Assembly: GCF_003589745.1 (NCBI RefSeq)
Contig: NZ_CP032364.1
Span: forward strand, 620,001-684,000
Length of the DNA: 64,000 bases
Direction of reading: 5' to 3'
Source: Lachnoanaerobaculum umeaense
Lineage (GTDB): Bacteria; Bacillota; Clostridia; Lachnospirales; Lachnospiraceae
The notes below the pieces were generated by a model, which made no database searches, was not told the DNA's origin, and was given only the letters and a program-made list of their open reading frames with translations. Both the position numbers and the translations under genes were made by a program. Of the stretch, positions 8,316-17,418 are shown one piece after another (the stretch's first letter is position 1; every line of letters begins with the position of its first letter).

Positions 8316-8436
8316 ACTTAACAAGCCGCGTGATGGACCTTTTGGGGCTGGGTCATACAACAAAACATATTATGAAACAGTATGAGAAAAGATGTATGAG
8401 GAAGTTTGCTTGTAAGTAGACTTCTTTTATATTTTA
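8316..8436 (+). promoter_or_regulatory. Riboswitch-like structured leader of ruvX (class unknown)
   Basis: A closing stem can form between ACTTAACAAGC (8316-8326) and GCTTGTAAGT (8408-8417), ten pairs with one bulge. Inside it TCATACA (8353-8359) pairs with TGTATGA (8393-8399), which encloses CATAT/GTATG (8366-8370 with 8380-8384). The 3' strand of the closing stem is also part of the terminator hairpin at 8401-8424, so the two folds exclude each other. This is the layout of a riboswitch or attenuator. I could not match it to a class I know. It could also simply be a small RNA or the ireB 3' end. Confidence 0.5.
8401..8436 (+). terminator. Terminator after ireB, overlapping the leader fold
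   Basis: GAAGTTTGCTT pairs with AAGTAGACTTC (8401-8424) with two wobble pairs and a very tight loop, followed by TTTTATATTTT. It would end ireB transcripts or act as the off-state of the ruvX leader. Confidence 0.7.
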
Positions 8437-8513
8437 AGGTCATATATCATGCCTATATTATGCATGACTTCCTAAATTATACAATGTAGGTAGGGATTTG
8501 AGCAGAGGTAAAA

Positions 8514-8945
8514 TTGAAAGAAAGAATCATGGGACTTGACTATGGTTCAAAGACAATAGGTGTTGCTATAAGTGATGAACTTGGGCTTACAGCACAACCC
8601 TTTGAGACCATTGAGAGAAGTGGAGAAAACAAACTTAGAAGATCTTTAGCAAGGATTTCTGAGATAGTAAAAGAAAAGAATATAAGGAAAATAGTAGTGG
8701 GGCTTCCGGTAAATATGAGTGGTGAAAATGGAGAAAGAGTCGCTCTTACTTTAGCATTTGTGGAAAAGCTTAAATCAAGAGTGGATGTACCGATAATAAT
8801 GCAGGATGAAAGGCTTACTACAATGGAAGCAGATGAAATACTGGATGAATCCGGAGTTAAAAAGAAAGATCGAAAGCAGTTTATAGATCAGATTGCTGCC
8901 GGTATCATTTTAAGAGAATATATGGAGAAGGAAAATGGACAATAA
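8514..8945 (+). CDS. ruvX: Holliday junction resolvase / pre-16S rRNA nuclease YqgF
   Basis: This is an RNase H-fold nuclease linked to Holliday junction resolution and 16S rRNA 5' processing. The 143 residues carry the acidic catalytic set: Asp in GLDYGSKTIGVAISD, Glu in MQDERLTT, and Asp in DQIAAGIIL. TTG at 8514 was chosen because AGAGG lies just before it; ATG at 8529 would lose five residues. It overlaps the DUF1292 gene by 11 bases, so the two are co-translated. It corresponds to yrrK of B. subtilis. Confidence 0.95.
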   Translation: MKERIMGLDYGSKTIGVAISDELGLTAQPFETIERSGENKLRRSLARISEIVKEKNIRKIVVGLPVNMSGENGERVALTLAFVEKLKSRVDVPIIMQDERLTTMEADEILDESGVKKKDRKQFIDQIAAGIILREYMEKENGQ

Positions 8946-9204
8946 TAGTGTATTTTTTGTAACTGAAGATGGAGAAAATATTGAATTTAATATTATAGAT
9001 GAAACTAAGTTAAATGGTATCAGCTATATATTGGTTACAGACAGCCCACAAGATGAAAGCGGAGATTGTTATATTATGAAGGATATTTCATCAGAGGATG
9101 AAGAGGAAGCAAATTATATCTTTGTAGAAGATGAGAATGAGCTGAATGCAGTATTTGAAATATTTGAAAAAATGATGGATGAGGATATAGAAATCATAAA
9201 ATGA
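8935..9204 (+). CDS. DUF1292 acidic protein (YrzB-like)
   Basis: The 89-residue protein is very acidic and matches DUF1292: an N-terminal strand pair (FVTEDGENIEFNIIDE) and the later IFVEDENELNAVFEIFEKM helix. Its function is not known. Its place directly behind ruvX, overlapping by 11 bases, is the same as yrzB behind yrrK in B. subtilis, which supports the call more than any residue does. Confidence 0.9.
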   Translation: MDNNSVFFVTEDGENIEFNIIDETKLNGISYILVTDSPQDESGDCYIMKDISSEDEEEANYIFVEDENELNAVFEIFEKMMDEDIEIIK

Positions 9205-9244
9205 TTTTTGATGTGAATATATTTAATTTAGAAAGGAATGAAAT

Positions 9245-11317
9245 TTGAACGAGAATGAGAAAAATCCATTGCTGAATATGCAAAGAATAATGCAAGAAAG
9301 CAAGGAGCTGAGTGAAGCCAGTGCAAGTGATATGGGTGATACTGTGCAGGAGAAGAAAGTAAAAAAAGAGAAAACTGTAAATGCAAGATTAAAGCATGAA
9401 CAGAGTAATAAGAAAGCTACAGTACAAAAGAAAACCAAAACTTTAGAGACTACAGATGAGATCAAGCCGGTGAGGAAAACTGCGACAAAAAAGACAAAGA
9501 CTGCAAATGCAAAAGAAGCGGAAGGCACAGTTGATGAGACAAAGAAGAGCAGAGCAAGGTATGTAGGACCTACAGATAAGAATGTACCGTCTTTAGCAGA
9601 GCAGGTATCAAGCATTTTGATGGAGAACACAAATAAGAAGAAAAAAGGCAGAACAAAAAAAGCAGGAAAAAAAGTTAAAATCATACCACTTGGTGGACTT
9701 GAACAAATAGGTATGAATATCACTGCTTTTGAATATGATGACAGTATCATGGTAGTGGACTGCGGTCTGGCATTCCCAAGTGATGATATGTTGGGCATAG
9801 ATTTGGTAATACCTGATATAACATATTTGAAAGACAATTATCTGAAGGTAAAAGGCTTTTGTATAACACATGGACATGAGGATCATATTGGAGCGTTGCC
9901 ATATATATTAAAGCAGCTGAATGTGCCTGTGTATGGTACAAGACTTACCTGTGCTTTGATAGAAAAGAAGTTAAAAGAGCATCAAATTGATGATACTGCA
10001 AAACTTAATATAGTAAAATATGGAGATACCGTAGGCCTTGGAGATTTTAAAGTGGAGTTTGTAAAAACAAATCACTCTATTGCAGATGCTGCTTCACTTG
10101 CTATATTTACTCCGGCAGGAACTATCTTCCATACAGGAGACTTTAAGGTTGACTATACTCCTGTATTTGGAGATCCGGCAGATCTTGGAAGAATGGCTGA
10201 GATTGGTAAGGCAGGTTGTCTTGCTATGCTCTCAGATTCTACCAATGCAACAAGAGCCGGTTTTACCATGTCAGAGAGAACAGTCGGAAAGACCTTTGAT
10301 CTTATATTTGCAGAGCATAGAGACAGTAGAATTATAGTGGCTACATTTGCTTCAAATGTGGATAGAGTACAACAGATAATAAATACTGCATACAAGTATG
10401 ACAGAAAGGTAGTGGTAGAAGGTCGAAGCATGGTAAATGTTATAGGAACTGCTGCCGAGCTTGGATATATTGATATTCCTGAGGGAACCTTAATAGATAT
10501 CGACCATCTAAAGGATTATCCACAGGAGAAGACAGTTATCATTACAACGGGAAGTCAGGGAGAGTCTATGGCAGCTCTTTCAAGAATGGCTTCATCCATA
10601 CATAGAAAGGTTGAAATAGTGCCGGAGGATGTAGTAATAATGAGTTCGACACCTATTCCCGGAAATGAGAAAGCAGTTTCAAAGGTTATAAATGAGCTTT
10701 CTATGAAGGGTGCAGAGGTGATTTTCCAGGATACTCATGTATCAGGGCATGCCTGTCAGGAGGAGATAAAACTTATGTATTCTCTGTTAAAGCCCAAGTT
10801 TGCACTGCCTGTGCATGGTGAATATAGGCATCTTATGGCAGGAAAATGTCTCGCTGAGGCTGTAGGTATACCAAGCGAAAATGTGCTTATTATGTCAAGT
10901 GGAGATGTGGTAGAGCTTAGTGAAGATTCTTGTAAGATAGCAGGTCATGTTGAAGCCGGTGGTGTCTTTGTAGATGGACTGGGTGTGGGTGATGTCGGAA
11001 ATATCGTGCTTCGTGATAGGCAAAGCTTGTCACAAAATGGTATAATAATAGTGGCAATGAGTCTGGAGCATGGAACAAATAGATTGCTTTCAGGTCCGGA
11101 TATAGTTTCAAGAGGATTTGTGTATGTGAGAGAGTCTACTGATTTGATGAATGAGGCAAGTGCTGTGGTGAGAGAGGCTGTGGCTGATTGTCTTCATGCC
11201 AGAATCACAGATTGGTCAAAGATAAAAAATGTTGTAAGAGATTCTTTAAGCGAATTCTTATGGAAGAGGATGAAGAGAAATCCTGTGATATTGCCGATAA
11301 TAATGGAGATACATTAG
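9245..11317 (+). CDS. rnj: Ribonuclease J with a long lysine-rich N-terminal extension
   Basis: RNase J is a metallo-beta-lactamase/beta-CASP nuclease that degrades and matures RNA in Firmicutes, with 5'-3' exo- and endonuclease activity. THGHEDHIGALP near residue 207 gives the zinc ligands, and later motifs include HTGDFKVDYTPV and PVHGEYRHL. The catalytic core starts only near residue 145; before it lies a Lys/Thr-rich tract that looks disordered and may bind RNA. TTG at 9245 is preceded by AGAAAGGA. It is inserted between the DUF1292 and mltG-like genes, an arrangement different from B. subtilis. Confidence 0.94.
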   Translation: MNENEKNPLLNMQRIMQESKELSEASASDMGDTVQEKKVKKEKTVNARLKHEQSNKKATVQKKTKTLETTDEIKPVRKTATKKTKTANAKEAEGTVDETKKSRARYVGPTDKNVPSLAEQVSSILMENTNKKKKGRTKKAGKKVKIIPLGGLEQIGMNITAFEYDDSIMVVDCGLAFPSDDMLGIDLVIPDITYLKDNYLKVKGFCITHGHEDHIGALPYILKQLNVPVYGTRLTCALIEKKLKEHQIDDTAKLNIVKYGDTVGLGDFKVEFVKTNHSIADAASLAIFTPAGTIFHTGDFKVDYTPVFGDPADLGRMAEIGKAGCLAMLSDSTNATRAGFTMSERTVGKTFDLIFAEHRDSRIIVATFASNVDRVQQIINTAYKYDRKVVVEGRSMVNVIGTAAELGYIDIPEGTLIDIDHLKDYPQEKTVIITTGSQGESMAALSRMASSIHRKVEIVPEDVVIMSSTPIPGNEKAVSKVINELSMKGAEVIFQDTHVSGHACQEEIKLMYSLLKPKFALPVHGEYRHLMAGKCLAEAVGIPSENVLIMSSGDVVELSEDSCKIAGHVEAGGVFVDGLGVGDVGNIVLRDRQSLSQNGIIIVAMSLEHGTNRLLSGPDIVSRGFVYVRESTDLMNEASAVVREAVADCLHARITDWSKIKNVVRDSLSEFLWKRMKRNPVILPIIMEIH

Positions 11318-11320
11318 TAA

Positions 11321-11722
11321 ATGAGCAAAGAAACTACATCAAAGAAGAAGACAAAAAGAAGATTGGCTTCATTCTTTGGGAAAATAGTTATCTATATCTT
11401 GATTCTTATACTGATAGCGGGTATACCCTTTGCCTATCAATTTGGGCATAGTATATTTTACGGTTCAAGTGTAGATATCCCTCCGGGCAGAAATGTGGGG
11501 GTAAGCATAGATGAAAATACAAGTTTTGGACAGCTGGCAGATATTCTATATGGTGACGGTATTATAGAGAACAAGTTTTCATTTGAGATACAAGCTAAGT
11601 TTTTTGATATCAGAATGCATACAGGTGATTATATTTTTAACTCATCACAGACTTCAAGAGAGATATTGGAAATGATTGATGAAGGGGCTTCGGAGAGCAA
11701 TTACAATGATAACAAATCCTAG
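11321..11722 (+). CDS. MltG/YceG-like membrane protein, short form
   Basis: The 133-residue protein has a basic N terminus, one membrane segment (about 20-42) and a domain like the LysM-like start of YceG/MltG. That domain reads as SIDENTSFGQLADILY followed by GDYIFNSSQTSREILEMI. The catalytic lytic transglycosylase part of MltG (about 340 residues in full) is absent, so it should not cut peptidoglycan. Its position, three bases after rnj and before trmR, matches yrrL (mltG) of B. subtilis. It overlaps trmR by 17 bases. Confidence 0.8.
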   Translation: MSKETTSKKKTKRRLASFFGKIVIYILILILIAGIPFAYQFGHSIFYGSSVDIPPGRNVGVSIDENTSFGQLADILYGDGIIENKFSFEIQAKFFDIRMHTGDYIFNSSQTSREILEMIDEGASESNYNDNKS

Positions 11723-12353
11723 AATTTTGGAATATTTGGATATTATCTCTCCACTAAATTCACCTACAGTAGAAAAAATAAGGTCTGTAGCAAAGACAAA
11801 TTATATTCCAATTATTAAAAGAGACACAGAAAATCTTTTAAAATTTGTTTTGCGAATGCAAAACCCACAAAAGATTCTGGAGATTGGTTGTGCAGTCGGG
11901 TATTCAGCTATAATTATGTTGGAAAACTCTAATGCTGATATAATTACTATAGAAAAAATGCCGGAGAGAGTAAAAGAAGCTAAAAATAATATAAAATATG
12001 CTAATATGGAAAAAAGAGCGAATGTAGTGGAAGGAGATGCCGGGGAAGTGCTGGAGAAACTAATAAAAGCAAATGAAAAGTTTGATTTTATTTTTATGGA
12101 TGCAGCTAAAGCACAGTATATCACCTGGTTGCCAATGGTAAAGGCTCTTTTAAAAGATAATGGAATGATTTTTTCTGATAATTGTTTGCAAGAGGGAGAC
12201 TTGTTAGAGTCTTCCTTTGCGATAAGAAAAAGAGATAAGACCATACATAAAAGAATGAGAGAATACATATATCTTCTTTTGCATGATAAGGATTTGGAGT
12301 CATGGATATTTTCAATAGGAGATGGAGTTTTACTTAGCAAAAATAGGAGGTAA
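11706..12353 (+). CDS. trmR: tRNA 5-hydroxyuridine methyltransferase (YrrM)
   Basis: TrmR methylates 5-hydroxyuridine at tRNA position 34 to 5-methoxyuridine. The 215-residue protein is a class I SAM methyltransferase of the COMT-like type with LEIGCAVGYSAI as the SAM motif, FIFMDAAKAQY as the metal/substrate region and SDNCLQEG later. The start at 11706 (MITNPRIL) fits family length; an earlier ATG at 11676 lies deep in the previous gene. The neighbour downstream is the U32 hydroxylase that makes its substrate, as in yrrM-yrrN-yrrO, which supports the assignment. Confidence 0.88.
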   Translation: MITNPRILEYLDIISPLNSPTVEKIRSVAKTNYIPIIKRDTENLLKFVLRMQNPQKILEIGCAVGYSAIIMLENSNADIITIEKMPERVKEAKNNIKYANMEKRANVVEGDAGEVLEKLIKANEKFDFIFMDAAKAQYITWLPMVKALLKDNGMIFSDNCLQEGDLLESSFAIRKRDKTIHKRMREYIYLLLHDKDLESWIFSIGDGVLLSKNRR

Positions 12354-12354
12354 T

Positions 12355-13593
12355 TTGAGAAGTTTAGAACTTTTAATACCTGCAGGCAATCTTGAAAACC
12401 TAAAGGTTGCAATAGATTACGGTGCTGATGCAGTATATATAGGTGGTGAGTTTTTTAGCCTTAGAGCAAAGGCAAAGAATTTCACTAAGGAGGATATGAA
12501 GGCAGGAATAGAATATGCCCATAAAAGAGGCAAAAAGATTTATGTAACAGCAAATATCCTTGGACATAATGATGATCTTGAAGATGCAAGGGGTTACTTT
12601 GAGGAGTTAAAAGAAATAGGTCCGGATGCTCTGATAATATCAGATCCGGGAATATTTACCATTGCAAAGGAAGTCTGGCCTGAGGTGGAGATTCATATAT
12701 CCACACAGGCAAATAATACAAATTATGCTACATATCTCTTCTGGTGGAAGCTTGGAGCAACAAGAGTTGTTACAGCTAGGGAGCTTTCACTAGAGGAGAT
12801 AAAAAAGATTAGAGACAGCATTCCTGAGCAAATGGAGATAGAGACATTTGTACATGGAGCAATGTGTATGTCATATTCAGGCAGATGTTTGTTGAGTAAT
12901 TTCTTTACCGGTAAGGATGCTAATCGTGGTGAATGCACTCATTCCTGTAGATGGAAGTATTCAGTGGTTGAAGAAAAAAGACCCGGAGAATATATGCCGG
13001 TTTATGAAAATGAGAGAGGTACATATATTTTTAATTCCAAGGATCTCTGTATGATTGAATATATTCCGGATCTTATAAAGGCAGGTATAGACAGTTTTAA
13101 GATAGAAGGTAGAATGAAAACTGCACTCTATGTGGCAACGGTGGCAAGAACCTATAGGAAGGCTATAGATGATTATCTAAAATCATCTGAAATTTTCAAG
13201 GAGAATTTGGAGTGGTACAAATCTGAGATAGGAAAATGTACCTACAGAGAGTTCACTACCGGATTTTTCTTTGGAAAGCCTGACAGTGATACACAGATTT
13301 ATGATAGCAATACCTATGTAAAGAATTATATTTATATAGGAACAGTGAATGAGGTGGATGAAAAAGGAAGAACAATATTCAATCAAAAGAACAGGTTTTT
13401 CGTTGGGGACAGCATAGAGGTTATGAAAAAGAATGGTGAAAATATTGCTCTACGTGTTGAGTCAATTGAGGATGGAAAAGATGAAAAGATGGATAGTGCT
13501 CCACATCCTTTGCAACTTTTGAAAGTGACATTTGATAAACAGGCAGTTGAAGAAGGAGATATATTACGAATTTATAATCCCGAAAGAGGATAA
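12355..13593 (+). CDS. trhP: U32 family tRNA U34 hydroxylation protein
   Basis: TrhP, formerly called a U32 peptidase, takes part in prephenate-dependent hydroxylation of U34 in tRNA. The 412-residue product has the family core LELLIPAGNLENL near the start and the cluster-type cysteines in CMSYSGRCLLSN and GECTHSCRW (about 175-205). TTG at 12355 lies behind AGGAGG and just after the trmR stop. B. subtilis has two such genes (yrrN, yrrO) and this locus has one. With trmR it would make 5-methoxyuridine in decoding tRNAs. Confidence 0.9.
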   Translation: MRSLELLIPAGNLENLKVAIDYGADAVYIGGEFFSLRAKAKNFTKEDMKAGIEYAHKRGKKIYVTANILGHNDDLEDARGYFEELKEIGPDALIISDPGIFTIAKEVWPEVEIHISTQANNTNYATYLFWWKLGATRVVTARELSLEEIKKIRDSIPEQMEIETFVHGAMCMSYSGRCLLSNFFTGKDANRGECTHSCRWKYSVVEEKRPGEYMPVYENERGTYIFNSKDLCMIEYIPDLIKAGIDSFKIEGRMKTALYVATVARTYRKAIDDYLKSSEIFKENLEWYKSEIGKCTYREFTTGFFFGKPDSDTQIYDSNTYVKNYIYIGTVNEVDEKGRTIFNQKNRFFVGDSIEVMKKNGENIALRVESIEDGKDEKMDSAPHPLQLLKVTFDKQAVEEGDILRIYNPERG

Positions 13594-13603
13594 TGGAGGT
13601 ATA

Positions 13604-14410
13604 ATGATTATATTTATACTTGGTATACTATGTGGGATATATGGAACTGTAGTTATTTTTATGACAGGCTTTTTGGAATTGCAAAATTACATATGGTATG
13701 TATTTGCATTTGTATTTTTTGCCCTTGGTAAACTTTTTAAACTTTATCTAAATAAGAGAATTCCATTGTGGTCTGTGGTATCTGTCTATACTTTGGCGAC
13801 TCTTGGAATTCTTATTTTTATTATAACGGTAGTAATAATAAGATTGTCACTGCCAAAGAATGATGAGCCCGGACTTGATTTTTTGATAGTGCTGGGATCA
13901 AAGCCTGATATGGAAAAAAATGGAAGTGAAGCGAAGTACAGACTTGATAAGGCTATAGAGTACATTGAAGAAAATCCCTACACAATGCTGATAATAAGTG
14001 GTGGCATTACAAGAGACGGAAAAATAGAAGCAATTGAAATGGCGGATTATCTGATAGAAAACGGTATAGATAGAGATAATATTTTAGTAGAGATAGAGTC
14101 GCATAATACTAGAGAGAATTTGATATATTCCAAAGCACTGATTGATAAATACAACGAAGATATGAAAAGAAATACAAATCTTATAATTATAAATGATATA
14201 GGACCGGTGCTGGAGGTGGAGGACAGACCTCAAACTATAGGTGTTTTGACAAATGATTTTCATATATTCAGATCAATGCAAGCTGCAAAAAAGATAGGAT
14301 ATACACAAGTTTTTCCGATCAGTGCAAGATCTAACAAAGTTTTATATTTACATATGATGATGAGGGAGACATTTGCAATTTTGAAGTACAAGTTTTTAGG
14401 ATATATTTAA
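13604..14410 (+). CDS. YdcF/DUF218 family membrane protein
   Basis: Three to four N-terminal membrane segments (about residues 1-85) precede a DUF218 (YdcF/SanA) domain with FLIVLGSKPD, a run of Arg-containing strands and LTNDFHIFRSMQAAKK. Family members are linked to cell-envelope processes; no substrate is established for this type. The start at 13604 is preceded by GGAGG, while an upstream frame at 13532 lies inside trhP. It lies in line with trhP and the M16 peptidase gene, probably one transcript. Confidence 0.86.
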   Translation: MIIFILGILCGIYGTVVIFMTGFLELQNYIWYVFAFVFFALGKLFKLYLNKRIPLWSVVSVYTLATLGILIFIITVVIIRLSLPKNDEPGLDFLIVLGSKPDMEKNGSEAKYRLDKAIEYIEENPYTMLIISGGITRDGKIEAIEMADYLIENGIDRDNILVEIESHNTRENLIYSKALIDKYNEDMKRNTNLIIINDIGPVLEVEDRPQTIGVLTNDFHIFRSMQAAKKIGYTQVFPISARSNKVLYLHMMMRETFAILKYKFLGYI

Positions 14411-14434
14411 TATTTTTATTAAGGAGGCAGGATA

Positions 14435-17407
14435 TTGAAAAATTATAATATTGAGGAACAATTAAATCGTATAAAAGACTTATCTACATATGAGATAAAA
14501 GATATATCAGATATAGAAGAACTCAGTGTAAAAGCTGTTGTTCTTGAACATAAAAAGACTAAGGCAAGAATATTTACATTGCTTGCAGAGGATAATAATA
14601 AGGTATTTACTATCGGATTTAGAACACCTTCAAAGGATTCAACAGGAGTTGCACATATTTTGGAGCATTCGGTACTTTGTGGTTCTAAGAAGTTCCCTGC
14701 AAAGGATCCTTTTGTAGAGCTTGTAAAGGGTTCTCTCAACACATTTTTAAATGCAATTACATATCCTGATAAGACTGTTTACCCGGTTGCATCATGTAAT
14801 GACAAGGATTTTGATAATTTGATGGAAGTTTACCTGGATGCGGTATTTTATCCTAATGTATACAATGAGGAGAAGATATTTAAGCAGGAGGGCTGGCATT
14901 ATGAAGTAGTGGATGATAAGGGAAATCCTGATGAAAACGGTGATATTATACTCAATGGTGTAGTATACAATGAGATGAAGGGTGCTTTTTCATCTGCGGA
15001 CAGTGTGCTGGAAAGATCTATAACAAAGGTATTATTTGAGGGCCATTCCTATGGTGAGGAATCAGGTGGAGATCCTGACTTTATTCCTACTTTGACATAT
15101 GAGAATTTCCTTGATATGCACTCAAAGTACTACCACCCGTCAAACTCATATATTTATCTCTATGGAGATATGGATATGGCAAAGAAACTCGAGTGGATAG
15201 ACAGAGAGTATCTTGATAAGTTTGAATATAGAGAAGTAGACTCAAAGATAGAGGAAGTAAAGACATTTGACAGTGTAAAAGAGGCAAACTTTGAATATCC
15301 TATTACAGAGGCTCAGGGTGAGGAAAATGCGACGTATCTTTCATGGAATACTCTGGTAGGCGGAGAGCTGGATCCGGTTGTTTCTATGGGATTTCATGTA
15401 CTTGAGTACATAATGATAGATGCACCGGGAGCATATATTACAGATGCACTGATAGATGCGGGTATCGGTGAGGATGTATTTGGAGGGTATGCAAATGGAA
15501 TATCGGTACCTTATTTCACTGTAACTGCAAAGAATACAAATCTTGATAGAAAGCCTGAGTTTTTGGCCATTATAGAGGGAACTCTGAGGAAACATGCAGA
15601 TGAAGGACTTGATAAGGAAACTATAAAGGCTGCCATCAATGTGTTTGAGTTCAAGGCAAGAGAAGCTGACTATGGTTCATATCCAAAGGGACTTATGTAT
15701 GGACTTTCAAGTTTCGATTCTTGGCTTTATGATGCAGACCCTACAATACATTTAAGATTTGAAAATATTTTTAAGACTTTGAGAGAAGAAGTTGATAATA
15801 ATTATTTTGAAAATCTAATACAGAAGTATCTTCTTGACAACAAGAATACTGCGATAGTTACTATGACACCTAAGAAGGGACTTACTACAAAGAAGGATGC
15901 GGATCTTAAGGCAAAGCTGAAAGCATTTAAAGATACATTGTCAAAAGAAGAAATAAAGAAGATATATGAGGATACTTTGGAACTTAAGAAGTATCAGTCA
16001 GAGCCTTCAAGTGAAGAAGCATTATTAAAGATTCCGCTACTAAGCAGAGATGATATAAGCAGAGAAGTAAAGATGCCTGAGTATGAAGAAAAAAGTGTAA
16101 AGGCTTCGGGAAAAGATATACCTGTAATTCATTCCAAAGTATTTACATCAGGAATCAATTATCTGAAGTTCATCTTCAATATTGATTTTGCAAATGAAGA
16201 AGAGCTTATGTATTTGGCACTTTTAAAGGAAATATTGGGATATATTGACACAAATAAGCAAAGCTATGCGGCACTGTCTACGAATGTAAATTTAAATTCA
16301 GGAGGAGTTGGATATGTTATAGAGGCATTTGCTACTAATGCCAACCCAATAGACTTTACTTTTGTATTTAGTGTAAATGCTAAAATTTTGTATGGAAAAG
16401 AATCTTGGCTCTATTCTAATGTAGCAGAAGTACTCACAATGTCAAAGCTTGAGGATAAGAAGAGAGTAAAAGATATAATAGCTGAGGTGAAGGCAGGTAA
16501 AGATAGACTTGTTGCATCAGGTCATATGACTGCACTTACCAGAGCAGGCTCTTATATATCAAAGGAACTTTTATTTAACGATTTGACAAAAGGTATTGCT
16601 TATCTTAACTTCCTTGAGAATATAGATATTGAAAAAGATTTTGAAAGAGTTTATGGAAATTTGACAAGACTTTCAAGAATTACTTTTAGTGCTGATAATC
16701 TTTTGATACATACCATATGTGATGAAAAGGGATATAAGAATGCATTTAACGGAATAGAAAGTCTTACAGACAGTCTTTTCAAAGAAGGCACAAAGCCTGA
16801 AAAGGCAATATTAAAAACAGAAATCAAAAATGAGGGATTTGTAACACCTTCAATGGTAAACTATGTTGCAAGATTTGGAAACTTTGTAAATCACGGATTT
16901 AAATATACAGGAGTTTTAAGAGTACTGAAGGTGCTTTTAAGTTATGACTATCTGTGGAACAATATCAGAGTAAAGGGCGGCGCATACGGATGCAGTGCAA
17001 TCTTTGGAAGAAGCGGAAACTCAGGTTTTATTTCATTCAGAGACCCTAATGTTTCAAATACAAATAAGGTATATGAGGGCGTAGTGGACTATGTGAAGAA
17101 CTTTACGGCAAATGACAGAGAGATGACCAAGTCTGTGATAGGTGCGATCAGTGAGATGGACACACCTTTGACACCTTCAAGAGAAGGATTAAAGGGCTTA
17201 ATTGCATACTACTCAAAGGTAAGGCTTGAAGATCTGGAAAAGGAAAGAGAAGAGGTTTTAAACACAAGTGATGAAGATATTAGAGCTTTGGTACCACTGA
17301 TTGAATCCATACTTTCAGATAAGCTTATCTGTGCTATTGGAAATGAGGACTTGATAGAAAAGGATAAGGATCTATTCAAAGAAGTGAAGCATCTTTATAA
17401 GGATTGA
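14435..17407 (+). CDS. M16C family zinc metallopeptidase (presequence-protease-like)
   Basis: This is a large insulinase-type peptidase of 990 residues that would degrade small unfolded peptides in a closed chamber. The inverted zinc motif HxxEH is seen in HILEHSVLCGS (about residues 73-77), with the distal Glu expected in the NEMKGAF region (about residues 175-185). The length and the C-terminal RVKGGAYG motif fit the PreP/Cym1 subfamily with both halves fused. TTG at 14435 follows AGGAGG. It overlaps the longest era frame, and era begins 11 bases after its stop. Confidence 0.93.
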   Translation: MKNYNIEEQLNRIKDLSTYEIKDISDIEELSVKAVVLEHKKTKARIFTLLAEDNNKVFTIGFRTPSKDSTGVAHILEHSVLCGSKKFPAKDPFVELVKGSLNTFLNAITYPDKTVYPVASCNDKDFDNLMEVYLDAVFYPNVYNEEKIFKQEGWHYEVVDDKGNPDENGDIILNGVVYNEMKGAFSSADSVLERSITKVLFEGHSYGEESGGDPDFIPTLTYENFLDMHSKYYHPSNSYIYLYGDMDMAKKLEWIDREYLDKFEYREVDSKIEEVKTFDSVKEANFEYPITEAQGEENATYLSWNTLVGGELDPVVSMGFHVLEYIMIDAPGAYITDALIDAGIGEDVFGGYANGISVPYFTVTAKNTNLDRKPEFLAIIEGTLRKHADEGLDKETIKAAINVFEFKAREADYGSYPKGLMYGLSSFDSWLYDADPTIHLRFENIFKTLREEVDNNYFENLIQKYLLDNKNTAIVTMTPKKGLTTKKDADLKAKLKAFKDTLSKEEIKKIYEDTLELKKYQSEPSSEEALLKIPLLSRDDISREVKMPEYEEKSVKASGKDIPVIHSKVFTSGINYLKFIFNIDFANEEELMYLALLKEILGYIDTNKQSYAALSTNVNLNSGGVGYVIEAFATNANPIDFTFVFSVNAKILYGKESWLYSNVAEVLTMSKLEDKKRVKDIIAEVKAGKDRLVASGHMTALTRAGSYISKELLFNDLTKGIAYLNFLENIDIEKDFERVYGNLTRLSRITFSADNLLIHTICDEKGYKNAFNGIESLTDSLFKEGTKPEKAILKTEIKNEGFVTPSMVNYVARFGNFVNHGFKYTGVLRVLKVLLSYDYLWNNIRVKGGAYGCSAIFGRSGNSGFISFRDPNVSNTNKVYEGVVDYVKNFTANDREMTKSVIGAISEMDTPLTPSREGLKGLIAYYSKVRLEDLEKEREEVLNTSDEDIRALVPLIESILSDKLICAIGNEDLIEKDKDLFKEVKHLYKD

Positions 17408-17418
17408 TAGGAGAATAT

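Noticed and set aside
8316..8436. 6S RNA or SRP RNA
   Set aside because: The length is too short for 6S RNA, and the conserved SRP loop sequence is absent.
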